A DNA stretch of 64,000 nucleotides from Rhynchopus euleeides (lineage: Eukaryota > Euglenozoa > Diplonemea > Diplonemida > Diplonemidae): the NCBI GenBank assembly GCA_963210315.1, contig OY723317.1:1550001-1614000 (forward strand). The letters are read 5' to 3'. The notes under the pieces were generated by a model. It ran no database searches. It had not been told where the DNA came from and saw only the letters and a program-made list of their open reading frames with translations. Of the stretch, positions 22,401 to 30,776 are shown piece after piece. Position numbers and translations under genes: made by a program. Every line of letters starts with the position of its first letter. Positions within the stretch are counted from its first letter, which is position 1.

Positions 22401-24035
22401 ACCTCCCCCGCCATCATCCGAGATGGCTTCTCGGTGTGTCTGGAAGCCGGAGACAGACAACAGAGAGGAAGAAGAGGGGGGGAGGGGGGAGACCTATGAA
22501 GAAGCGACACTTTGCAGCACCTCCTTTTTTTTCCCTGTCGCCGGTACAGTTCACCACGACGTTCAACACACTTTCTCTACGCCGACTTCTCTTCCCCTTT
22601 CTTTTAAAGCCGCAGCATCCTGAAACAATTGGTGCGAGCACCGCGACTGCGAAGCCGTAATTATCACCCGATGCACCCCGATTCACCACCCCTCTGTGCA
22701 CGTCTTCTCCTTTTTCTTCTTCTTCTTCTTGGGGCAGCAAAGGGGCATGCGTGCCCCGATCCGCTCCCCAGGCCCCCAGGTACCCAGGCCCTCCCCGAGT
22801 GTTTCTGGTTTCTGATGTGTCCTAAGCAAGGGTGTGTTGCGGGCAGAACCTGTTCTAGTTTGTCTTCTTCTGGGGGGAGAGGGGGGAAGGGTATGGGGGT
22901 CTTCGGCACAGGTCTCCGACGAGGCGATATTTTTGCTGGCGCATCCCCCTATCCACTGTAGGGGAAAGCCGTCGGAAAACATGTCGAAAACTGTCGAGCA
23001 GCGAAGATTACCCCACCCCGCCCGAGCCACCCCACACCTCATGGAGGGTTTTCAAAGAAAACTTGAGGTTCCTTTCCACGCCTTTGAATTGACCCCCCCT
23101 CCTCCCCCAGAAAAGCAGTCTGCATCCGATTTTCGTTGGCTGGTAACTCGGCCTGCTCACGTGGTCGAGCCTCGTTTTAAATCCATCTTGAGGCAACTGC
23201 GAGGGAGGGGCAGGGGAAGGAGGGTGGGAGGTGGGGGGTGGGGGGCGGGGGTCGGGATTTTTCACCTGACATCTGAAGTGTGTGTGGGGAAGTGAGTCCT
23301 CTCTCTCTCTCTCAGTTCGCAGGTGTCACAACCTTGGACCGTGCATCTGTGTGCACACCCGCTCAAAATGGTTCATCCCCTCACATCCCACCCCACCCCG
23401 CCTCCTGATACTGGGCAATACTGAGATACATGAGCTGCCCCGGCGACGCTTGGTGCACATGGATGACGCCCTCCAGTGCTAGGGTGCTAGGGGCTGTCAG
23501 GTGACTTGCTTTCTCCTACGTCCACTTTTTCGACAATTCACACCCCCTTTTTTTTCCGCCCCTTGCCACGCTCTGATGAGCGCTTGCATCTGCTGGAGCC
23601 TCAGGAGGGGTACAGCAACTCCAGCGGGCAGCGGTGCCGAGCGTTTTGAGAGAGAGGGGTGAGGAGTGGTTTTGCGGGTGTGTGTGTGTGTGGCCCGCCC
23701 TGTTGACGTTTGTACTGGTTTGATTCGTATTGTATTACTTCGGCTCGCGCGGGGATGGGGTGGGGGTGGTTGGGGGGGACGGGAAGTGCGGCGATAAGGG
23801 GGGGCAAGCTGTGTGCATGTGAACTGCGCATGCAAGGTTGCTGGAGGTGGGGCGGTGGGGCGGGTCTGGGTATGGGGTGTGTGTGTATGTGTGCAGAGCC
23901 AGCCCGCATGAAGAGAAGCGGAGACGAGGCGAGTGTCGCACTCCCAGTAGCTCCAGAGAAGCCCCCCAGCCCAGCCCCCCCTACCACACAGGCAGTTTAC
24001 CTTCTCCCACATACTCCTTCTCGACCTCACTGGCT
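19414..24035. other. intergenic part of the duplicated block
   Basis: Begins with a T30 tract (19435-19464), then GGGTCAA tandem motifs and strong hairpins (19681-19743 and 19974-20029). The remainder to 24035 has only short ORFs without recognisable domains. A pyrimidine tract ending TTTTAG at about 21925 resembles a 3' splice site, but I cannot support an exon there. Confidence 0.4.
19681..20029. repeat. GC-rich hairpin cluster
   Basis: 19681-19701 and about 19722-19743 are inverted copies (GGGGGGCTTCGCTCCGGGTC against its complement) separated by about 20 nt. 19974-20029 holds two adjacent hairpins built on GGGGGGCTTCGCCCCCC. The motif resembles the GC-rich palindromes at 5133-5331. Confidence 0.8.
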
Positions 24036-24497
24036 TTAGCCAGGGGATGCAAACGGCGCACTTTCCCCCGGCCTGGGTAAGGGAATGCTTCGCCCACCCT
24101 TACCCTGTACCCTCCCCCAACAACACCATATCCCGTTCTTGCCGTTGTGTGCCATGGGAAGATGCGACTTGTCACACAACAACCTCTGGTACCGCCACCC
24201 CGGCAGCGGCAGTTCCAGTGTCTCGTCCCTTCCTGTCACCTGCGCCACATCCTCAACCTCGTTGAAGCACGATGACCGGTAGAGCACCCAAGATCCTTCC
24301 TTCTTCCCCGACATCAGTTTCCCGGCCAGGTCACTGCCCCTGGTGCGCAGAGCGTGCACTTCGCGCTTCAGCACGTCGATTTGCACCTCCAGTGCCCCCA
24401 GCTGCTCCTGGCCCTGAGCCATCATCCCTTGCGCGGCCTGCTCAGTCTGGCGCGCATAGGACTCCGCCTCGTTCACCCGCTGCTCCAAACCCGACAC
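24036..24497 (-). pseudogene. fragment related to the 24797-26401 ORF
   Basis: A minus-strand ORF with a coiled coil (EQRVNEAESYARQTEQAAQG) and then the segment WVLYRSSCFNE...GWRYQRL. Both parts resemble parts of the protein encoded at 24797-26401 (WMLIRSTCFNS...GWRYDRL and the coiled coil), but in the opposite order. After GWRYQRL the frame runs into the dispersed repeat at about 24142-24184. It is a rearranged gene fragment of unknown function. Confidence 0.45.
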
Positions 24498-24647
24498 CTC
24501 GTATTGCGCTGCCTCGCGGGGGTGGCTGCCTTCACTGCATCCGAAACAGCCTGGCTCTCGGTGCGCCTCAGGGGCCTAGTGTCCTCCACCTCGTCGGAGC
24601 CCACTGAGGCCGCGTCTGCCGCTCTCCCACGAAGGGGCGTCGAAATT

Positions 24648-24731
24648 GCCGTTGTGTGCCATGGGAAGATGCGACTTGTCACACAACACACCAACGCCCC
24701 TTCATCAGGCGACTGTGCCGTTGCATCTTCC
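24648..24731 (+). repeat. dispersed repeat R, copy 1
   Basis: An 84-bp sequence beginning GCCGTTGTGTGCCATGGGAA, present again at about 27935-28019 and in part at about 24142-24184. A companion block (CTTTAGCCAGGGGATGCAAA) lies at about 24037-24090 and 27799-27850, so both pieces may belong to one larger repeat. Confidence 0.7.
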
Positions 24732-24796
24732 TCCTTCTCTTTTTACACTCCCAACACACATCGGACGTCCAGACGTTGCAGGGCTCTTCGGGGATC

Positions 24797-26401
24797 ATGC
24801 CGCCTACGCCTACGCCACAGCCGCGCAGTACGACACCCGTTTCTGGGAAAGCGGCGGACGCTGCCCAGGCCCCGTCAGTCTCCGGCGTCGAGGACGCAGC
24901 CCCCCTGCACCGCACGGAGAGCCAGACTGCAGCCGCGGCGGCGAAAGCGGCGACCCCTGCAGCCACGGCGGGTATGGGAGGCCCAGCTCCCCCCGTCATG
25001 GAGGGGTGGCTGCAGGAGCAGGCGGAGGCCCTCCGGGACCAGGACGTCGTCCTGACGGCGTGCCCCCCGAACCACGGAGAAACCCCCCTCAACTTCCCAG
25101 GCCGGCTGGTTTGGGGCGGGCCTGGGAGGTGGATGCTGATCCGGTCAACGTGCTTCAACTCTAACGAGAGGTGTGTACAGACTGAGAAGGACGCGCTGCT
25201 GGATGTCCCGCTGGTGGGGTGGCGGTACGACAGGTTAGTGTCCCTCGCCGTGCACCAGAATGAAGCTGGCCGGCACACATTATTCGGCCACAGCCAGCGC
25301 ATCCACGAGGCTGAGGAGAGGGTGCAGCGGACCGAGGAGTCCGCCCAAGAGATGATGGCGCAGGTGCAGCACCAGCTGCAGGCGAAGGACAGCGAGATCG
25401 CGGAGCTGAGGGCGACGATGCAGTCCATGCAGGAGAACCTGGGCCGCTTGAATGCGGAGAGGCAGGGAGACTGGCAGCAGCAACATCCGCCCCCTCAGCC
25501 CGGGCCGTCGTGGGGCGGCGCCCCCGAGGCATGGCAGGCGCCGCCCGCCGCAGGACTCCCCCGCCCCTCTGCCCCTCCGGCCCCCTCCGACGCCTCTGCC
25601 CCGCCGGACCCCCAGCCTCACCCCGCCCCTCGCTTCGAGGAGTGGGTGGACCCCAGCAAGGTTGCGGACGTCGCGGAGTGGGTCCCATGGCTGCGGTGGG
25701 GCTATCCTGGTGCGCTGGTTCTCCAGCTCCAGATGGAGGGGGCGGAGGGGGTGCTGGCGCACCTCGATAAGCCGGAGGCGAGAGACCTCGCGGATGCCTG
25801 GGAGATGATGACATCATGGATGGACGCGGTCGCCGTCTCCCCAGGGTGGGAGGACGGGCCAGGGCGGGCTTGCGGGAACTGGTTCTGGAAAAGATTACAG
25901 GAGGCTCATCATGCATTGGAGGCTCAGCATCTACCGCCAACAACGGCACCTGCAACGACAAATCCTTCCATCTCAAACGTGAACCCCGCCGTGACAACAA
26001 CGCCTGCAACGCCGATCGGCGTGTCAGACGTGCACGCAGGAGTGGCAGAGCCAACCAACTTCTGGGGTGGGGAAGCCAACACATGCCGATGCAACAGCGA
26101 GTCTGGCGTGGACACGGAGGCCGCTCTCGAGCGCCTTGCCACAGTGGCGCGCGACATGTGGGAGGCAAATCCGGTGCGCCGTGACTTGTGGGTACGACTC
26201 AGGGAGTGGGCTGAGCTCAACGAGCTCGCCGTGAACGATGACACGGCGGCATTGTTTGTGGTCGCGACAGGCGTATCGAAGCAGGAAATGCTTTCGTACG
26301 CAAGACTGCTGTCCGACACGTTCACCCAGGCCGGGATGCAGCAGAACGGATCCCTGCGGGGGCTGGCACACGGGCTGCGCCTCCAACTCCCTCGCCAGTA
26401 G
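24797..26401 (+). CDS. hypothetical protein with coiled coil and Pro-rich linker
   Basis: 534 residues from the first ATG in the open frame (24797). About residues 60-150 include the segment LNFPGRLVWGGPGRWMLIRS and GWRYDRL, shared with a minus-strand fragment at 24036-24497. About 165-225 is a heptad-rich coiled coil (RIHEAEERVQRTEESAQEMM). A Pro/Ala-rich linker follows (about 230-285), then an acidic Trp-rich region (EEWVDPSKVADVAEWVPWLR). The C-terminal 100 residues are helical and could be a core-binding-like fold, as in the N-terminal half of tyrosine recombinases; that is inference only. A DIRS-like fossil lies directly downstream, so it may be the open part of a retroelement rather than a host gene. 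An in-frame 60-bp GT-AG stretch at 25234-25293 could be an intron. I do not recognise the family. Confidence 0.5.
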   Translation: MPPTPTPQPRSTTPVSGKAADAAQAPSVSGVEDAAPLHRTESQTAAAAAKAATPAATAGMGGPAPPVMEGWLQEQAEALRDQDVVLTACPPNHGETPLNFPGRLVWGGPGRWMLIRSTCFNSNERCVQTEKDALLDVPLVGWRYDRLVSLAVHQNEAGRHTLFGHSQRIHEAEERVQRTEESAQEMMAQVQHQLQAKDSEIAELRATMQSMQENLGRLNAERQGDWQQQHPPPQPGPSWGGAPEAWQAPPAAGLPRPSAPPAPSDASAPPDPQPHPAPRFEEWVDPSKVADVAEWVPWLRWGYPGALVLQLQMEGAEGVLAHLDKPEARDLADAWEMMTSWMDAVAVSPGWEDGPGRACGNWFWKRLQEAHHALEAQHLPPTTAPATTNPSISNVNPAVTTTPATPIGVSDVHAGVAEPTNFWGGEANTCRCNSESGVDTEAALERLATVARDMWEANPVRRDLWVRLREWAELNELAVNDDTAALFVVATGVSKQEMLSYARLLSDTFTQAGMQQNGSLRGLAHGLRLQLPRQ

Positions 26402-26406
26402 TTGCT

Positions 26407-27240
26407 GTGATCACCGACAACACCTCCGTCTGCATGCTGTGGTGCGTGGTGGTCTGGGCGCTGCTGCCGGGCTCCGTGTCCCGGCGTCCATCATGCGCCA
26501 TGCGTCGTCGCGCCTGCCTACCACGTCCGGCGTGCAACCGCCATCATCGACACAGCGGCTGGAGAGTGCGGTGCCTCATGGAAGGAGGCCGATTCCAAGC
26601 GGCAATGGCATACGCATTTGGTGCGTCTTCCGCAACTGGCCGAAAACTGTTGTCCCAAAGGACAAAATTCGCAAATAACTGGCCCCGTTTTCTTCGTCTT
26701 CTTCATCTGTCTCTTCCTTCGTTCCGGAAGAACGAAGCCACAGCTGCCCAGCTCGAATTACCGCCTTTTACACTGCAGCGCCGTGGCCGGTGTCTTCCCC
26801 GACGAGTACTGGTAGTCAATTTCTTACGACGCATTCCAAACAAACTAAACCGAGGTGTTCTTCAGCCTGGAAGGGCGGACATTCCCCCTTCTGTCTCGGC
26901 TGAGCTTTCTAGGATTTCTAATTTCTGGTGTAATGCTGCGGGTAGTAGTATTTTGGAGGTTCCTCCCCATCACGGGGGCCGCGAGGATGTGTCTGTCGAC
27001 GCGTCTCTGCAAGGGTGGGTGTGTTGGTGGATGAAGGTTCGATGGAGGTCTTCATGGTGGGGGGGGGGTTCGTGGGGGCCTTGGGAGAAAAACCTACACA
27101 TCAACATGCTCGAAGCTTTCGCCTTTCGCAACTCTGCAGCTAACTGCCAGACACGGTGTCTCAAGGTGAGACCCGTGTATTGGTGGACAACACAACCGTG
27201 CAGGTGTGACACAAAGGTTGTGTGGTGTGTGTGAATAGTT
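26407..27240 (+). mobile_element. fossil DIRS-like retroelement fragment (RNase H region)
   Basis: Short stretches of recognisable retroelement RNase H: a DASLQGW block followed by HINMLEAFAF and a VDNTT-type block nearby, the order seen in DIRS/Ngaro-group (tyrosine-recombinase) retrotransposons. No terminal repeats identified. It is broken and looks old, with several breaks. The family name rests on these blocks only. Confidence 0.5.
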
Positions 27241-29202
27241 GAATGCGGCCGTCGTTGCCGCCTTGGCGCGTCCCTCAAGGGTAAGTTAGGGTCTCCAACA
27301 ACGAGCTGGGCCCTCTTGAAGGCCTCGTGGTGAGGGGATGTAGGCATCGCACACGGTGACAGTGCCTCGCGCACTCTTGGGGAGCCCGTCTCACGCAGTG
27401 GGCCACTCTCAATGACCTCCTGGTGAACAGGACACGCTGGTCGTGGTTGTGATGGGCGTGTCCAAACTGATGTCAACAGTTTATAATATTGTCTGAAATT
27501 CTAAGAAAATGGATCCGTTTTCTTCTTCCGCTTCTTCTTCGTTCCCAGCGGACCTGCCCTCACGGGTACGCATCAGCTTCAACTGGTCGGGGCTTTCTTT
27601 ACCCGCGGCGGGGCAGGAGGACTGGCTGGGCTTGCCTGGCAAATCCTTTGCCCCCAACGCGATTACGAGTGTTGGCACATGTAATCAGTTGAAGCGCATG
27701 GATGCTTCCTCCCTCTCCCACCCTGCCCTATTGCTTTGCCATGCCTATTGCTTTGTTCCAGTCGAAACAGGGGATCCGCACAGTGTGTGTCCTCAGGCTT
27801 TAGCCAGGGGATGCAAAACGATGCACTTTCCCCGGCCGAATTCCACTGGGTAAGGGAAGGTTTTCGCCCACCCTTCACCCACCCTTACCCTACGCCCCCT
27901 ACTACACTATACCCCCATACACAATAGCCGCTCTTGCCGTTGTGTGCCATGGGATGATGCGACTCGTCACACAACACACTAACGCCCCTTCATCAGGCGA
28001 CTGTGCCGTTGCATCTTCCAGTGATGTGTCAATGTCTTCGGGAGATGAATACTTTTCCCCACCCCCATTCCCCTGGCTTGGCTGGGCGCTTGCCTGGCAA
28101 ATCCTTCACCCCAACGTGATTGTGAGTCTTGCCCTCCTCCTCCCATCCCCTGCCCCTATTGCTGTCGTGCGATGATGGCCTATTGTGCGAGTGAAGAAAG
28201 CCGACCGCCTTGAAGCTCGCTGAAGCCCAAAGGACCGCATCGAGTTACCGAGTGCTCAAGGGGCACCCGTGCCTCGTACCCGATGTCGTCTGCGGTTTTG
28301 CGCGGTGTCTACGACACCTGTGTGGGCCTCGTCGTTGCTGCGCCAAAGGCCAGCTCCCACACCTCGTCGAAGCGGTCCCGCGTCGACGGTCGCATCCTGC
28401 CACGCAAGGCGGGCACATCCGGCTCGTCCACCGCCGCGACGTGCAGCTTTGCATCGCTCTCCTCCTGCGTTGGCAGGGAGTCGCGACGAAGATGCGCGGC
28501 GCGTGATTGAGGCCGGGACGCGCTGCCCGGCCGCTGCACCCAGACCCCGCACCACGTCGTGCAACTCCGGAGGCTTGGAGCTCACAGCAGCTCCGAGGCC
28601 TTCCCGGTCTGCAGCAGGATCGCCGTCGCCACCGGATCCGCGGACCCGTAGCGGATCGTCATCTCGACCGGTGCATCCGGTGCCGCCTCTTCCTTGTGCT
28701 TTGCAGCCTGGAGATAATGGAGGAGTGTACATCCGCCCCCCTGACTTTCACTCAGAACAACTCCCTTGCCTAACGTGTCACGTTCACCTGGTAGAAGCCG
28801 CAGCGGAGATGACGGGTGCTGCCTCACCTCAGCGTCGACCGCATTGAGGCACGTGCTAATGCGAGGCTGAGACACGTGCTCAAGGGGCACCCGTGCCTCT
28901 GTTTTATGATGTGTCTTCTTATGCCTTCTTCTGCTTCAGGAGCCGGCTGTTCCTGCGGACCTTGCCTTGACCCTCCTGGTCTCGAGGAGGAGATCGTCAA
29001 GTGTGTGCACATAGCATGCGAATTCACTTCAACACGGCGCGCCAGGGAGGGGCGGAGGTGCTTCTCGATTACCCTCAGGTGCATCAATGAGCGCCAGGGC
29101 CGAATAATTCGCAGAATAATTCGCAATTGAACTTATTCGTTTGGGGAAGACACCAGCCATTCATACCGCCTCCACTGCCACCCCACACACACACACCACA
29201 CC
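27241..29202. other. repeat fragments and degraded coding traces
   Basis: Contains repeat R copy 2 (27935-28019) and its companion block (27799-27850). A minus-strand region at about 28250-28890 resembles, in opposite orientation, sequence at about 26430-26530 (shared LGAAAG-RVPASI coding trace). A duplicated word GTGCTCAAGGGGCACCCGTG occurs at about 28252 and 28879. No intact gene is supported. These look like scattered remains of the same element family as 24-27 kb. Confidence 0.4.
27935..28019 (+). repeat. dispersed repeat R, copy 2
   Basis: Matches 24648-24731 with a few substitutions, and ends with the same CTGTGCCGTTGCATCTTCC. Confidence 0.7.
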
Positions 29203-29560
29203 CAAGCCCTCAAGACTCTTGAAGCGGCCTGACTATTTAGTGTCTTCGTCGCAGCAAGGGGGCGATATATACCACCCTTTTTATTGATTTCACGTGTCAG
29301 TGTTTGACTTTTTCGCAACTTCATTTCTTCCTTTTCTCCCTCTCCAACCCCACCCGTGACACCACCAGGGTTTAGCTAGCCCTGGTCCGATTATCCCCGG
29401 TTCTTCGCTGAAGAGACGCGGCCGGGGGGAGGGGTACGAAGAGCACGCGTCGAAACCGGTGTCACGCCGTGTTGGGGAATCCTTCGGGAGTGCGATACTG
29501 AAGGGGAGGTGCTACTGCCCGTGCAGGGCGACACCGCCTTAAAACTTTGTAACCACACAC
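29203..29560 (+). ncRNA. candidate structured RNA / direct repeat, copy 1
   Basis: A 358-bp unit, repeated at 30001-30359 with very few differences. It contains GCGATATATACC (TATA-like) and then a region that can fold as a closed multi-branch structure. GTGACACC (29356-29363) pairs with GGTGTCAC (29458-29465). Inside are hairpin CCAGGG/CCCTGG (29365-29385) and hairpin CCCCGG/CCGGGG (29395-29427) with an inner TCTTC-GCT-GAAGA stem. A further CCTTC/GAAGG stem and a GGGCGACACC segment follow. I checked it mentally against 5S, U1, U2, U4, U5, U6, SRP and RNase P signatures and none fits. Alternatives are a non-transcribed direct repeat or the ends of a small terminal-repeat element. Confidence 0.4.
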
Positions 29561-30000
29561 AAACCCTCTATTCCCCCAGGCCTGATGAGCAATCCCCCCT
29601 TCCCCATGTTGTGATTTCCTTTCTACCTTGCACAAAACATCCCATTTGCCCCTTTACTTCCTTCGAAAGTGTTGTGACTTCCCCCCTACCCCACCCCTCG
29701 GGAGTGCCACTCCTCTGGTGGTTAAAAGTGACCCGCCGTTGTGCCTTCGGCATCTGTTGCGTGTGCCGTCGTATTCTTCCTATGCACTAGTTATAGCTAT
29801 CCGGGGGCGGTCTGCTGTCGCACCAGCGGGCTGCCCCACCTCTGCACCCTCGGTTTTTAAGATGTTCACCACAGTGGAGAATGATCCCCTTCTCTGTGGC
29901 GATCGAGCCAAGCTGGACGAGGTTCGCCTTCGGGCGAAGGTCATGTGGGCGGACAAAAGGTGCCTGCTCCTGAGACTCATCAGCAACCTGCTTCTTCCTT
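29561..30000. other. spacer between the two direct repeats
   Basis: 440 bp. One small ORF starts at 29862 (MFTTVENDPLLCGDRAKLDE) and ends at 30020, inside the second repeat: 52 residues, no recognised family. Otherwise nothing seen. Confidence 0.35.
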
Positions 30001-30359
30001 CAAGCCCTCAAGACTCTTGAAGCGGCCTGACTCTTTAGTGTCTACGTCGCAGCAAGGGGGCGATATATACCACCCTTTTTATTGATTTCACGTGTCAGTG
30101 TTTGACTTTTTCGCAACTTCATTTCTTCCTTTTTCTCCCTCTCCGACCCCACCCGTGACACCACCAGGGTTTAGCTAGCCCTGGTCCGATTATCCCCGGT
30201 TCTTCGCTGAAGAGACGCGGCCGGGGGGAGGGGTACGAAGAGTACGCGTCGAAACCGGTGTCACGTCGTGTTGGGGAATCCTTCGGGAGTGCGATACTGA
30301 AGGGGAGGTGCTACTGCCCGTGCAGGGCGACACCGCCTTAAAACTTTATAACCACACAC
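30001..30359 (+). ncRNA. candidate structured RNA / direct repeat, copy 2
   Basis: Near-identical to 29203-29560, with single-base changes such as AGCACGCG to AGTACGCG and CACGCCGT to CACGTCGT. All listed stems are preserved. It lies about 420 bp upstream of the penicillin-acylase start codon. Confidence 0.4.
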
Positions 30360-30776
30360 ACCACACCACACCTCCAGGGCACCAATCCCCCCCACCCTAT
30401 AGACACACAACCCCCAGCCGGGGCTGGCGAAGTGCTCAGGGAAGGGACAGAGCCCATCCCCTATCCCCTCCCCACCCCTCATCCCTCATCCCTCATCCCT
30501 CTTGTTCCAATAGCCACCCCCCCCCATCTCTCCCCTCCCCTCCCCCCCCACTCACACACACACAACACACAGACACGCACACGCCTTCCACACATTATCC
30601 ACTCAATCCTAAAACATCTAGCCCTGCGCGCGCTTGCCACACACACACACCCTCCCCGACTGACACCCCAACCACTCACTCACACAACACCCCCCCTTTC
30701 TCTCTTCTCCACCCCCACCCCACCCTAGAACCTTATTCTCAACGAGCTGCCAGGAGGAGGAGAGGGGGGCCACAGG
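30360..30776 (+). other. C-rich leader upstream of the penicillin acylase gene
   Basis: A C/A-rich, low-complexity region with CCCTCATCC and ACACAC repeats. A pyrimidine tract ending CCCACCCTAG at about 30729 would make a good 3' splice site about 48 bp before the ATG, so a 5' UTR intron is possible. Confidence 0.35.

Larger units (their letters stand above)
14860..23093 (+). repeat. segmental duplication, copy 1
   Basis: Matches 55364-64000 in the same orientation. The offset changes only through homopolymer lengths (a C run near 14941, a T run near 19435) and a 401-bp gain in copy 2, made of a LINE insertion plus its target duplication. All encoded protein stretches I compared between the copies are identical. 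The left boundary is TTTTGCTTTTATC at 14860. The right boundary is not reached, because copy 2 runs into the window end. Confidence 0.9.
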
